In this document: in pieces, positions 1 through 7,353 of the stretch
How positions within the stretch are numbered: the stretch's first letter is position 1
How the letters are laid out: each line of letters starts with the position of its first letter
NCBI GenBank assembly: GCA_000372785.1
Contig: KB889824.1
Location: forward strand, 1-48,616
Source of the DNA: a gamma proteobacterium SCGC AB-629-P17
Lineage (GTDB): Bacteria; Pseudomonadota; Gammaproteobacteria; PS1; Pseudothioglobaceae
Length of the DNA: 48,616 nt
Reading direction: 5' to 3'
The notes under the pieces: model-generated
Databases searched by the model: none
What the model was told of the DNA's origin: nothing
Seen by the model: only the letters and a program-made list of their open reading frames with translations
Translations under genes and position numbers: made by a program

Positions 1-95
1 ATCCTCACTCATTGGCATTTGATAAAAGTCTGCATAACCACGGTAAAGTGACTGCCAGTCTTTTCGATCAGTATTAGTTAATTTTTCGACCTTCA
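1..95 (-). repeat. Inverted repeat, left arm (95 bp perfect)
   Basis: Bases 1-95 are the exact reverse complement of 1320-1414. Identity stops abruptly at base 95, although scattered matches continue for about 20 more bases. The left limit is unknown because the window ends. The two arms flank the aminotransferase gene. Confidence 0.95.
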
Positions 96-96
96 C
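1..96 (-). CDS. GNAT acetyltransferase, second copy (partial, 5' end only)
   Basis: The reverse strand reads from a possible GTG at 94-96 for 32 codons to the window edge. From codon 2 its product is identical to the GNAT encoded at 1292-1762 (KVEKLTNTDRKDW and on). Further upstream in the same frame the DNA is different, but a weak protein match remains: LFKYLVVKVE here against QFNIAILKVE there. It therefore looks like a diverged paralogue with a locally identical block. No ATG is available, so the true start is uncertain; an upstream ATT or ATA is also possible. It lies just downstream of, and co-directional with, the aminotransferase at 138-1265. The rest of the gene is outside the window. 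Confidence 0.55.
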   Translation of the reverse strand, partial: MKVEKLTNTDRKDWQSLYRGYADFYQMPMSED

Positions 97-137
97 AACT
101 AAATATTTGAATAATGGCTTTTTTATATGATAAATAA

Positions 138-1265
138 TTAAACAACTTGTTTGAGCGCATCTTCAAGCCTTTTAACCGCAGCATCAACATCTTTTAGCTT
201 GTCCAAGCCAAACAATCCAAGGCGGAAGGCTTGATAATCATCCCCTTCGCCACACTGAAGCGGAACACCTGCAGCAATTTGCATACCAACGTTTGAGAAT
301 TTTGAACCATTATGAATTTCCTTATCATTGGTGTAACTAACAACAACACCTGGCGCTTGATAACCTTTTTCGGAAACGCTATTGATATTGTGTCTCTCAA
401 GTAATGCTCTAACTTTATCACCTAACTCTTGTTGTTTTTTGCGAGCATTATCGAAACCAAACTCTGCTGTTTCAATAATTGTATCTCGAAAACGTTTAAT
501 TGCATCTGTTGGCATTGTGGCGTGATAAGCATGTGCTCCATTTTCATAAGCTTGCATAATTTGTAGCCATTTAAGCAAGTCACAAGAAAAGCTTGTACTT
601 TGAGTTTTATTAATTACCTCATTCGCTTTAGCTGAAAGCATCACTAAACCAAATGCAGGGGAGGAACTCCATCCCTTTTGAGGAGCGCTGATTAGTATAT
701 CTACACCACTATCTTCCATGTCAACCCAGATAGCGCCAGAAGCAATACAATCCAATACAAACATGCCGCCAACTGAGTGAACAGCATCGGCAACAGAACG
801 TATATAGTCTTCTGGCAGAATAATGCCTGATGCTGTTTCAACATGAGGAGCAAAAACCAGATTAGGTTTTTTCGTTTTAATCATGTCTACCACTTCATTA
901 ATGTCTGCTGGTGCAAATGGTGTTTGGGTTCCTTTACTGACACGGTAAGCCTTCATTACCATCTCCTCAGATGGAATACTTCCCATTTCAAAGATTTGAG
1001 ACCAGCGAAAACTAAACCAACCATTACGTAATACTAAGCAATTCTGATTAGTTGCAAATTGACGCGCTACAGCTTCCATTGCATAGGTGCCACCGCCAGG
1101 CACAACGATAACTGCTTGCGCGTTATAGACACTTTTAAGTGATGTCGACACGTCGTTCATGACGTCTTGGAATGATTGCGACATGTGATTAAGCGACCTG
1201 TCTGTATAAACAACCGAATATTCTAATAACCCATCAGGATCAATATTTGTTAATAAGCCTGGCAT
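138..1265 (-). CDS. Class V PLP-dependent aminotransferase (alanine-glyoxylate transaminase-like)
   Basis: This 375-residue fold-type I aminotransferase belongs to the class V superfamily that includes alanine/serine-glyoxylate and phosphonate transaminases. A glycine-rich PGGGTYAMEA segment near residue 57 would hold the cofactor phosphate. FVLDCIASG supplies the PLP-pyridine aspartate (about residue 172), and SAPQKGW the Schiff-base lysine (about residue 197). I chose the ATG that gives MPGLLTNIDPDGLL, because the preceding Met (at 1277) adds only four residues. The amino-group donor and acceptor cannot be told from sequence. A different class V enzyme (44897-46006) is in the same window. 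GNAT genes lie on both sides, which suggests a functional partnership. Family call is firm; the exact substrate is unknown. Confidence 0.85.
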   Translation of the reverse strand: MPGLLTNIDPDGLLEYSVVYTDRSLNHMSQSFQDVMNDVSTSLKSVYNAQAVIVVPGGGTYAMEAVARQFATNQNCLVLRNGWFSFRWSQIFEMGSIPSEEMVMKAYRVSKGTQTPFAPADINEVVDMIKTKKPNLVFAPHVETASGIILPEDYIRSVADAVHSVGGMFVLDCIASGAIWVDMEDSGVDILISAPQKGWSSSPAFGLVMLSAKANEVINKTQSTSFSCDLLKWLQIMQAYENGAHAYHATMPTDAIKRFRDTIIETAEFGFDNARKKQQELGDKVRALLERHNINSVSEKGYQAPGVVVSYTNDKEIHNGSKFSNVGMQIAAGVPLQCGEGDDYQAFRLGLFGLDKLKDVDAAVKRLEDALKQVV

Positions 1266-1291
1266 TATCAACTCCACTCAAAAAATGTAAA

Positions 1292-1762
1292 ATGATACAA
1301 CAATTCAATATAGCAATATTGAAGGTCGAAAAATTAACTAATACTGATCGAAAAGACTGGCAGTCACTTTACCGTGGTTATGCAGACTTTTATCAAATGC
1401 CAATGAGTGAGGATATTCTTAATTCTGTTTGGTTATGGATTTTTGATGCAAATATCAAATTTTATTCCATAGGAATTAAGACAAGTAAAGGGAAATTAAT
1501 TGGTTTTATGCACTATAGAGAGATGCCATCACCTTTGCGTGGTTCTCTTGTCGGTTTTTTGGATGATTTATATGTCCACCCTGATCACAGAGGTACTGGA
1601 GCTGTCCAACTTCTATTCAAAGAGCTCAAAAGAATTGCAAGACAAAACGGTTGGCCTTATGTTCGATGGATTACTGCTACCGACAACCATCGAGCGCGTT
1701 CTGTTTATGATAAGATTTCAGACACAATAGATTTTGTGACTTATCAGATGCCAAGTCAATAG
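1292..1762 (+). CDS. GNAT family N-acetyltransferase
   Basis: A 156-residue acetyltransferase of the GNAT fold. The acetyl-CoA pyrophosphate loop is visible as HPDHRGTGAVQLL, following the beta-strand GFLDDLYV; the region after it (YVRWITATDNHRARSVYDKI) is typical of the C-terminal GNAT half. I place the start at the ATG giving MIQQFNIAILKVEKL; an upstream in-frame ATG at 1247 would overlap the divergent aminotransferase. The substrate, small molecule or protein, is not predictable. Its 5' coding part (1320-1414) is repeated in inverted orientation at the left edge of the window. Confidence 0.88.
   Translation: MIQQFNIAILKVEKLTNTDRKDWQSLYRGYADFYQMPMSEDILNSVWLWIFDANIKFYSIGIKTSKGKLIGFMHYREMPSPLRGSLVGFLDDLYVHPDHRGTGAVQLLFKELKRIARQNGWPYVRWITATDNHRARSVYDKISDTIDFVTYQMPSQ
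1320..1414 (+). repeat. Inverted repeat, right arm (95 bp perfect)
   Basis: Exact reverse complement of bases 1-95, lying inside the coding region of the GNAT gene at 1292-1762. With the left arm it brackets the aminotransferase gene, so recombination between the arms would invert that gene. Confidence 0.95.
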
Positions 1763-1791
1763 TTTTTATTTTCTTGTAGGGAGGGTTCGAA

Positions 1792-2202
1792 ATGCCATTC
1801 TGGGCAACTGTATATTGTTTATTGATTATATTGAGTGGTATTGGCGTTGTCATCATGTATAAAAAACGCCCAACCTACTATATTCCTGGCCAAGTATTGT
1901 CATCCCTTTGTGGTGTGTTAATGTTTTTGTTTTATTACGATAGCTTTGTTCATAAACCAAAATCGTTTTTGGTCATTTTGGTAATGTTTTCCTATATTTT
2001 GTACTGGGAATTATGGGAGAATCGCCACCTATTTCCTACTTTGGTAGCTGAAAAGAAAAATGTTTCGGAAGAAGAGTTAGTTTTTTTTGAAGAGCCATTT
2101 ACGATGACTAAAAAAGCCTTTATTGGTTTTTTGGTGGCCATTGTTATAGTCTCTTTGCCATTTTTGTTTGTAGTAACTAAACTTATGATATCGTACCTCT
2201 AA
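1792..2202 (+). CDS. Small multi-pass membrane protein, unknown function
   Basis: I do not recognise this 136-residue protein. It shows about four hydrophobic segments: near residues 4-22, 30-50, 56-73 and 109-132. Between the third and fourth is a charged, acidic stretch (AEKKNVSEEEL). No catalytic motif is visible. A strong ribosome binding site (GGGAGGG) sits seven bases before the ATG, so it is very likely translated. It follows the GNAT gene by 29 bp and precedes another GNAT by 21 bp on the same strand, so the three probably form one transcription unit. Confidence 0.75.
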   Translation: MPFWATVYCLLIILSGIGVVIMYKKRPTYYIPGQVLSSLCGVLMFLFYYDSFVHKPKSFLVILVMFSYILYWELWENRHLFPTLVAEKKNVSEEELVFFEEPFTMTKKAFIGFLVAIVIVSLPFLFVVTKLMISYL

Positions 2203-2223
2203 AAAAATCTCTACACTACATCT

Positions 2224-2946
2224 ATGAATAAAGATAGATTCCACAAAAAAATTGGCCAAGAGATTGGTTTTACCGTTGATGATTGGCACGTATGTCAATT
2301 GCCATCCCGCACTGATATGAATGGAAGTTTTTGTAGATTGGAGGCGCTAAATATTGATAAACATGCCGAAGATCTTTATCACTCCTTTTCGGAAGATACT
2401 GATCAACATAATTGGACTTACTTGCCTTATGGACCATTCAATGACTATGAATCTTTTTACTTATGGTTAGAAGAGAATTGTTTGGGCGCTGATCCTTTGT
2501 TTCATGCAGTTATTGATCAATACAATCAATCCGCAGTAGGTTTGGCTAGTTATCTTCGGATTAATCCCAAGGTTGGTGTAATTGAGGTTGGACATATACA
2601 CTTTTCCCCTAAGCTGCAACAAACAGTAATGTCAACAGAGGCCATGTACTTGATGATGCAAAGAATCTTTGATGAATTGGGTTTTCGAAGATATGAGTGG
2701 AAGTGTGATGCACTTAATACAAAATCACGCAAGTCGGCTCAACGACTTGGTTTCACTTTCGAGGGTGTGTTTCGTCAGGCAACGATGTACAAGGGACGTA
2801 ATCGAGATACAGCATGGTATGCGATTATTGACTCCGATTGGCCTAAGATAAAGCAAGCATTTCAAAATTGGCTTGACTCTGAGAACTTTGATGAATCAGG
2901 ACAACAAAAAACAAAACTTCAGATGACTTTGGATCTGGATAATTAA
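2224..2946 (+). CDS. GNAT acetyltransferase, RimJ/RimL-like
   Basis: A 240-residue protein of the Acetyltransf_3 type (RimJ/RimL relatives), longer than and not closely similar to the GNAT at 1292. The core runs from about residue 25 to 205 and includes SVGLASYLRINPKVGVIEVGHIHFS-like strands, then TEAMYLMMQRIFDELGFRRYEW and the family hallmark LNTKSRKSAQRLGFTFEGVFR. Proteins of this type acetylate N-termini, ribosomal proteins or small amines; the substrate here cannot be assigned. The C-terminus is acidic and glutamine-rich. Its stop overlaps the end of convergent xerD by four bases. Confidence 0.85.
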   Translation: MNKDRFHKKIGQEIGFTVDDWHVCQLPSRTDMNGSFCRLEALNIDKHAEDLYHSFSEDTDQHNWTYLPYGPFNDYESFYLWLEENCLGADPLFHAVIDQYNQSAVGLASYLRINPKVGVIEVGHIHFSPKLQQTVMSTEAMYLMMQRIFDELGFRRYEWKCDALNTKSRKSAQRLGFTFEGVFRQATMYKGRNRDTAWYAIIDSDWPKIKQAFQNWLDSENFDESGQQKTKLQMTLDLDN

Positions 2947-3824
2947 CCTCTCGGATGGTGTTTCGCGTGTTGCGCCTTGAGCTGTGCATTTTGTATGTGT
3001 GTGTATAGTTGAGTGCTAGAAATATCGCTGTGACCTAGCATTAATTGTACAGAACGCAAATCAGCACCTTTTTGTACTAGATGGGTTGCAAAGGCATGAC
3101 GGAGAGAGTGGGGGGAGAGTGGTTTGTCTATTCCTACTTGATTGGCATAAGCTTTAATAATATAAAAGAAGTTTTGCCGTGTCATAGCACTACCACGTTT
3201 TGATAAAAAATAACTGTCACTTTGTCCATTTTTCAATAACATGGGTCTCGCATTTGTCTCATATTTCATTAAATAATCAATAGCCACTTCTCCCATCGGT
3301 AGAACTCTTTCTTTGTTTCCTTTGCCGTGGATACGAATGAACTCTTCTTTCAAATTGATGTTGTGATAACTCAAGCTAATAAGTTCGGATACTCTCAAGC
3401 CACACGAATACAATAGTTCAAGCATTGCTCGATCTCTCTGCCCAAAAAGACTAGAACTGCTTGGAGCTTCAAGCAGTTTTTCTACTTCTTGTATATTTAA
3501 AAAGACAGGTAATTTTTTTTCTAGCTTGGGTTGAGACAATTGCTCTGTTGGGTCTTTTTTTATGAGTTGATTGGCTAATAAGTATTGGTAAAAAGAATGA
3601 AGACAAGTTAGGATTCTTGCTTGGGTTGATAAACCTATGTTATTTTTTTGTCTGTCAGAGAAATAATCTTGAATGTGTTTTGAATTAACTGAGATGAAAG
3701 AATTTCCCGATAGCCATTTGTCAAATATTTTAAGGTCAGAGCGATATGCAGCCAAGGTGTTTTTGCTAGCACCAGTGCTTAACCAGTAGTAATCGATAAA
3801 TTGGTCTATCAACTCAGTATTCAT
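2943..3824 (-). CDS. xerD: Site-specific tyrosine recombinase XerD
   Basis: XerD with XerC resolves chromosome dimers at dif during cell division. The 293-residue length fits the family. The N-terminal SAM-like DNA-binding domain covers about residues 1-95, and the catalytic domain the rest. The catalytic residues are present: Arg144 in CGLRVSEL, Lys168 in GKGNKER, His239/Arg242 in HSLRHAFATH, His265 in LGHSDIS and the nucleophile Tyr274 in TQLYTHI. I call XerD rather than XerC from overall resemblance and from its position next to rplS, a neighbourhood also seen in pseudomonads. It is separated from rplS by a terminator, so it needs its own promoter. Confidence 0.9.
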   Translation of the reverse strand: MNTELIDQFIDYYWLSTGASKNTLAAYRSDLKIFDKWLSGNSFISVNSKHIQDYFSDRQKNNIGLSTQARILTCLHSFYQYLLANQLIKKDPTEQLSQPKLEKKLPVFLNIQEVEKLLEAPSSSSLFGQRDRAMLELLYSCGLRVSELISLSYHNINLKEEFIRIHGKGNKERVLPMGEVAIDYLMKYETNARPMLLKNGQSDSYFLSKRGSAMTRQNFFYIIKAYANQVGIDKPLSPHSLRHAFATHLVQKGADLRSVQLMLGHSDISSTQLYTHIQNAQLKAQHAKHHPRG

Positions 3825-3861
3825 TAGCTATTATTCTACTTGAGTCGGTTGAAAACAGGGC

Positions 3862-3889
3862 AAAAAAAATGCCAGTCTGAGCTGACATT
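3862..3889 (-). terminator. Rho-independent terminator of rplS
   Basis: Read on the reverse strand, a 7-bp stem (ATGTCAG / CTGGCAT, one G-U pair) with a 6-base loop at 3870-3889 is followed at once by eight T residues (3862-3869). It lies 17 bases after the rplS stop codon. Confidence 0.85.
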
Positions 3890-3906
3890 CATACTATCAT
3901 TTATTA

Positions 3907-4257
3907 TTATCTCTTTTTTAGCTTCTCTTTGATACGAGCGGCCTTACCAGTTAGGCCCCGAAGATAGTATAGTTTTGCCTTTCTCACTTTACCACTACGT
4001 TGAACTGAGATACTGTCTATCATAGAAGAGTGCGTTTGAAATACCCTTTCGACGCCTTCGCCATGGGAGATTTTTCTAACAGTGAAGGCAGAATTCAAGC
4101 CACGATTCTTCTTGGCAATAACAACACCTTCAAAGGCTTGTAATCGCTCTCGAGTACCTTCGCGAACCTTAACCTGAACAACAACTGTGTCACCTGGAGA
4201 AAATTCAGGTATATCTGATCTTAGTTGTTCGCTTTCAATTTGATCAATTAAATTCAC
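3907..4257 (-). CDS. rplS: 50S ribosomal protein L19
   Basis: L19 sits at the 30S-50S interface. The 116-residue product matches the family length (about 115). It carries the typical segments [45 protein letters not shown] and [18 protein letters not shown] use the GTG start that gives the usual MNLIDQIE N-terminus; it has an AGGG ribosome binding site eight bases upstream. Longer upstream reading would run through the promoter. In most gammaproteobacteria rplS closes the rpsP-rimM-trmD-rplS operon. Here those genes are absent upstream and rplS is transcribed alone, with its own promoter and terminator. Confidence 0.97.
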   Translation of the reverse strand: MNLIDQIESEQLRSDIPEFSPGDTVVVQVKVREGTRERLQAFEGVVIAKKNRGLNSAFTVRKISHGEGVERVFQTHSSMIDSISVQRSGKVRKAKLYYLRGLTGKAARIKEKLKKR

Positions 4258-4567
4258 GTTGATACCCTGTGGGGTTTTAGAAAATGCGCTAATTATACAG
4301 AGGTTTTTTATCCCACACAAGATTCGCTAATACTTATATTGGCGAAAACTGATAATTGAAATATTGAGTTGGTTTGTTATCATAAAATAACTTTTGATTC
4401 TTAGATAGATTTATCTACCAATGATAACTATTTAGAATTTTATACAGATAAATGTCAATAAATTTTTACTAGAATATGAGAGTGAAATTCTCATTATCCT
4501 TTTTATTATTTAATCTCTTGAATGAGAGTATGGGATAATCACCGGGTTTTTATTGCAAGAATAATTA
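4258..4567. other. Divergent intergenic region between rplS and gltD
   Basis: A 310-bp AT-rich spacer. It holds the rplS promoter (4292-4320, reverse strand) and a short perfect dyad TAGATA-GATT-TATCTA near 4403-4418. No convincing sigma-70 promoter with correct spacing was found for gltD, and no small gene is evident. Confidence 0.6.
4292..4320 (-). promoter_or_regulatory. Sigma-70 promoter of rplS
   Basis: On the reverse strand TTGTGT (4315-4320) and a consensus TATAAT (4292-4297) are separated by exactly 17 bases. Transcription would start about 27-30 bases before the rplS GTG codon, giving a short leader. Confidence 0.75.
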
Positions 4568-6004
4568 ATGGGCAAGGTCACCGGTTTTTTAGAGTTAGAT
4601 AGAGAAATTGAGCCATATCGTGATGTAGATATACGTATCAACGATTATGATGAAATATTTTCAGGTGATCATAATCTAAATCAATTACAAGATCAAGGCT
4701 CACGTTGTATGGATTGTGGTGTGCCTTTTTGCCAGTCTGCAGATGGATGTCCAATAGATAACTTAATCCCTGAATGGAATGATCTTGTTTATAACAATGA
4801 ATGGCGGAATGCCCTAGAACGTCTTGAAAAAACGAATAATTTTCCAGAATTCACTGGTCGAGTTTGTCCTGCACCTTGTGAGGGTTCTTGCGTACTAGGA
4901 TTGACCAACCCATCAGTAACGATCAAAAATATTGAGCTTGCAATTGTTGACAAGGGTTTTGAAGAAGGTTGGATTAAAAACAGAAAAGTTACAGAACGCT
5001 CTGGCAAGAAAGTTGCAGTTGTTGGTTCTGGCCCCGCTGGACTTGCTGCTGCTGATGAACTCAATCAAATGGGGCACTTTGTTAAAGTCTATGAGAGAAG
5101 TGACAGAATAGGCGGTTTATTGATGTACGGCATTCCCAATATGAAGTTGGGAAAAGACGTGGTTAATCGTCGTATTAATCTTCTAAGGTCAGAAGGAATT
5201 GAATTCATTACCGATACAGATATTGGCCAAGACATCACAACAACAAAATTAAAAACCCAGTTTGATGCAATTATTTTCACCACAGGTGCAACCAAAGCGC
5301 GTGACTTACCTGCTGAAAATCGTGATGCCAAAGGTATTTATCCTGCTATGGATTATTTGACTGCAAACACTAAAAGTCTTCTTGATAATGGGCATGTTGA
5401 CCAAGATGAGTTTTCTGCAACAGGAAGAGATGTTATTGTGATTGGTGGTGGTGACACTGGCACTGATTGTATTGGTACTGCAATAAGACAAGGTGCAAAA
5501 TCATTAGTCAACTTTGAACTCATGAGTCAACCTCCTGTTGACCGTTCCGAGAATAACCCTTGGCCACAATGGCCTACCATCTTTCGCGTTGATTATGGTC
5601 ACGAAGAAGCTCAATCGGTCTTCGGTCAGGATCCCAGACACTATCAGTTACTCACAAAGGCTTTTATAAAAGATGACAATGGCAATGTTAGTGGTCTAAA
5701 GACCATCAATGTTGAATTCAAAAACGGTAAATTAAATGAAATTGATGGCACTGAAAAAACTTGGGATGCGCAATTAGTTTTGCTTTCGATGGGTTTCGTA
5801 TCACCTGAACACTATTTAAGTGAAGACGCCAAAATCGATTTAGATGAGCGTGGAAATTATAAGGCTGAGTATGGTGAATACATTACTTCAAAATCGGGGA
5901 TTTTTACCGCTGGAGATTGTCGCAGAGGGCAATCCTTGGTTGTATGGGCGATTAATGAAGGTCGTGGTGTTGCTAAAAGCGTGAACACTTATCTTTCAGA
6001 ATAA
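4568..6004 (+). CDS. gltD: Glutamate synthase small subunit (GltD-type NADPH oxidoreductase)
   Basis: A 478-residue flavoprotein of the GltD family, which passes electrons from NADPH through FAD and Fe-S clusters. N-terminal cluster cysteines lie at residues 47, 50, 55, 61 and 100, 104, 108 ([18 protein letters not shown]). The FAD motif [13 protein letters not shown] begins at 153, and the NADPH motif [11 protein letters not shown] near 290. Length and the [12 protein letters not shown] start match GltD of glutamate synthase (about 472 residues). The large subunit gltB is not adjacent. The gene directly precedes dsrCMK on the same strand, 185 bp away. DsrL, the usual NAD(P)H oxidoreductase of dsr loci, is a longer GltD relative, so an electron-transfer role with the Dsr proteins is conceivable but unproven. 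Confidence 0.88.
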   Translation: MGKVTGFLELDREIEPYRDVDIRINDYDEIFSGDHNLNQLQDQGSRCMDCGVPFCQSADGCPIDNLIPEWNDLVYNNEWRNALERLEKTNNFPEFTGRVCPAPCEGSCVLGLTNPSVTIKNIELAIVDKGFEEGWIKNRKVTERSGKKVAVVGSGPAGLAAADELNQMGHFVKVYERSDRIGGLLMYGIPNMKLGKDVVNRRINLLRSEGIEFITDTDIGQDITTTKLKTQFDAIIFTTGATKARDLPAENRDAKGIYPAMDYLTANTKSLLDNGHVDQDEFSATGRDVIVIGGGDTGTDCIGTAIRQGAKSLVNFELMSQPPVDRSENNPWPQWPTIFRVDYGHEEAQSVFGQDPRHYQLLTKAFIKDDNGNVSGLKTINVEFKNGKLNEIDGTEKTWDAQLVLLSMGFVSPEHYLSEDAKIDLDERGNYKAEYGEYITSKSGIFTAGDCRRGQSLVVWAINEGRGVAKSVNTYLSE

Positions 6005-6138
6005 CCATTTAATTTATCATTATTTCTAGCAGTAGCTACATCAAAATAAATATAAGATTCTAAATATTTAACCTATTTTTATTTTTGATAGCAGTAAAAT
6101 CATCCTTGAAATATATTAAATTATTTGTTTAATTTTTT

Positions 6139-6167
6139 TTGTAATTTGATATTTTGATAGATAAAAT
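6139..6167 (+). promoter_or_regulatory. Candidate sigma-70 promoter of dsrC
   Basis: TTGTAA at 6139-6144 and TAAAAT at 6162-6167 are separated by exactly 17 bases, about 22 bases before the dsrC ATG. The region is very AT-rich, so a chance match cannot be excluded. Confidence 0.45.
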
Positions 6168-6189
6168 CAAGAGCAGGGTTTAATGAGAG

Positions 6190-6513
6190 ATGGCTGAAAT
6201 ACTTGGTGCAGAGATTGATGAAGAGGGCTTCCTTTTAAAGATGGCTGATTGGAGCGAAGAGATTGCGATAGCAATGGCAGCTGAGGACGAGATTGAATTG
6301 TCTCCAGAACATTGGGAGGTGATTAATTTTCTCCGAGAATATTTTTTAGAATATGAATTTGCACCTGCAGTGCGTATTCTTACAAAAGCAATCGCTAAGA
6401 AGTTGGGTAATGACAAAGGCAATTCACGTTACTTGTACTCACTTTTTCCTTATGGTCCAGCTAAACAAGGATGTCGATTTGCAGGCCTGCCAAAGCCAAC
6501 CGGTTGCGTTTAA
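6190..6513 (+). CDS. dsrC: Sulfur carrier protein DsrC (TusE/DsrC family)
   Basis: A 107-residue cytoplasmic protein that carries sulfur as persulfide or trisulfide between enzymes of dissimilatory sulfur metabolism. The flexible C-terminal arm is complete: Cys95 in KQGCRFAGLP and the penultimate Cys106 in KPTGCV are spaced by ten residues, the C-x10-C signature of true DsrC. TusE proteins, which serve tRNA thiolation, keep only the last cysteine. The helix HWEVINFLREYFLEYE and the pocket segment RILTKAI also fit. dsrM and dsrK follow on the same strand, and the DsrC trisulfide is the known substrate of the DsrMK complex. A candidate promoter is at 6139-6167, and a hairpin follows the stop codon. 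Confidence 0.93.
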   Translation: MAEILGAEIDEEGFLLKMADWSEEIAIAMAAEDEIELSPEHWEVINFLREYFLEYEFAPAVRILTKAIAKKLGNDKGNSRYLYSLFPYGPAKQGCRFAGLPKPTGCV

Positions 6514-6531
6514 AGCTTACCGAAAGCTTTT
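6512..6531 (+). terminator. Hairpin after dsrC, possible partial terminator
   Basis: AAAGCTT and AAGCTTT form a 7-bp stem around a 5-base loop, overlapping the dsrC stop codon, and are followed by a short T-rich tail. It is too weak for a strong terminator, but it could reduce read-through into dsrMK and keep the carrier protein in excess of the membrane complex. Confidence 0.4.
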
Positions 6532-6577
6532 ATTAGCAAATTCTTTACTAGCCATCCTAAGTTTTGGATAAAGTCAT

Positions 6578-7351
6578 ATGTCAATGACAAGTATTATATT
6601 TACACTGTTTTGTTACCTTTCGATTCTGCTATTTGTCATAGGGTTAAGCTATAAGATAATTCAGTATTGGCAGACACCAGCACCGCTGAAAATCTCCATA
6701 GCTCCTGCACCGCTGACGAGAACGGGGGTATTTGTGCGAATAGCGGCTGAGGTATTCCTGTTCAAAAGTTTATTCAGAGCCAGTAAATGGACTTGGTTTT
6801 TTGGTTGGATTTTTCACTGGGCTTTGGTGTTGTTGTTTATTCGACATCTGGGTTATTTCTGGCCAGGTGATACGCCTGAGGTGCTGCTCAAAACTGAGCC
6901 TTTTAAGTACGCATCCTTTCCCCTTATTATTGGCTTAACGGGTTTACTGGGGCGGCGCATTTTTGTCGATCGCATTAGATATATTTCTGCGCCATCGGAT
7001 TATCTGATGCTGATTTTACTGATTGTCATTGGTGCTAGTGGCATGCTGATGACTTTTGCACTTTATTATCCAGATATGGGCTTGGTTTATAGCTTTGCAG
7101 AAGGTCTGGTGACCCTAAATTGGTCTGAACTGCCGAGTGAGTTGATTTTTCTCGCCCATATTTTCTTGGCATTTACGCTCATTGCTATTTTCCCAATCTC
7201 CAAATTGTTGCACACCCCTGGGGTATTCTTCTCACCGACACTCAATCAGGTGGATAATGCCCGTAAGAGGAGACATATTTCGTCTTGGGCTATGCAAAAA
7301 GAAACAGAAAAGGAAATTTTCATAGAACACAATTTAGAAAAGGATGAATAG
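6578..7351 (+). CDS. dsrM: DsrM, cytochrome b-type membrane subunit of DsrMK(JOP)
   Basis: A 257-residue integral membrane protein of the NarI-like family that exchanges electrons between the quinone pool and DsrK. Hydrophobic segments appear near residues 3-25, 65-87, 108-124, 140-165 and 185-208. Histidines in the membrane parts (FHWALVLLFIRHLGYFW, LAHIFLAF, KLLHTPGVFF) are candidates for haem b ligands. The end SPTLNQVDNARKRRH is typical of DsrM from sulfur oxidisers. It lies 64 bp after dsrC and 2 bp before dsrK. The periplasmic and extra membrane partners DsrJ, DsrO and DsrP are not in this window. Confidence 0.9.
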   Translation: MSMTSIIFTLFCYLSILLFVIGLSYKIIQYWQTPAPLKISIAPAPLTRTGVFVRIAAEVFLFKSLFRASKWTWFFGWIFHWALVLLFIRHLGYFWPGDTPEVLLKTEPFKYASFPLIIGLTGLLGRRIFVDRIRYISAPSDYLMLILLIVIGASGMLMTFALYYPDMGLVYSFAEGLVTLNWSELPSELIFLAHIFLAFTLIAIFPISKLLHTPGVFFSPTLNQVDNARKRRHISSWAMQKETEKEIFIEHNLEKDE

Positions 7352-7353
7352 TT

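Noticed and set aside
138..1414. The inverted repeats as ends of an insertion sequence
   Set aside because: The repeats are coding parts of GNAT genes and the enclosed gene is an aminotransferase, with no transposase or target duplication.
3841..3906. A dif recombination site next to xerD
   Set aside because: No two 11-bp XerC/XerD half-sites around a 6-bp centre could be recognised; the structure there is the rplS terminator.
4403..4418. TAGATA-GATT-TATCTA dyad between rplS and gltD as a regulator site
   Set aside because: Only 6 bp per arm in very AT-rich DNA, and not linked to a recognisable promoter.
4789..5064. Reverse-strand open frame inside gltD
   Set aside because: It lies wholly within a well-supported gene, has no recognisable motif and no ribosome binding site.
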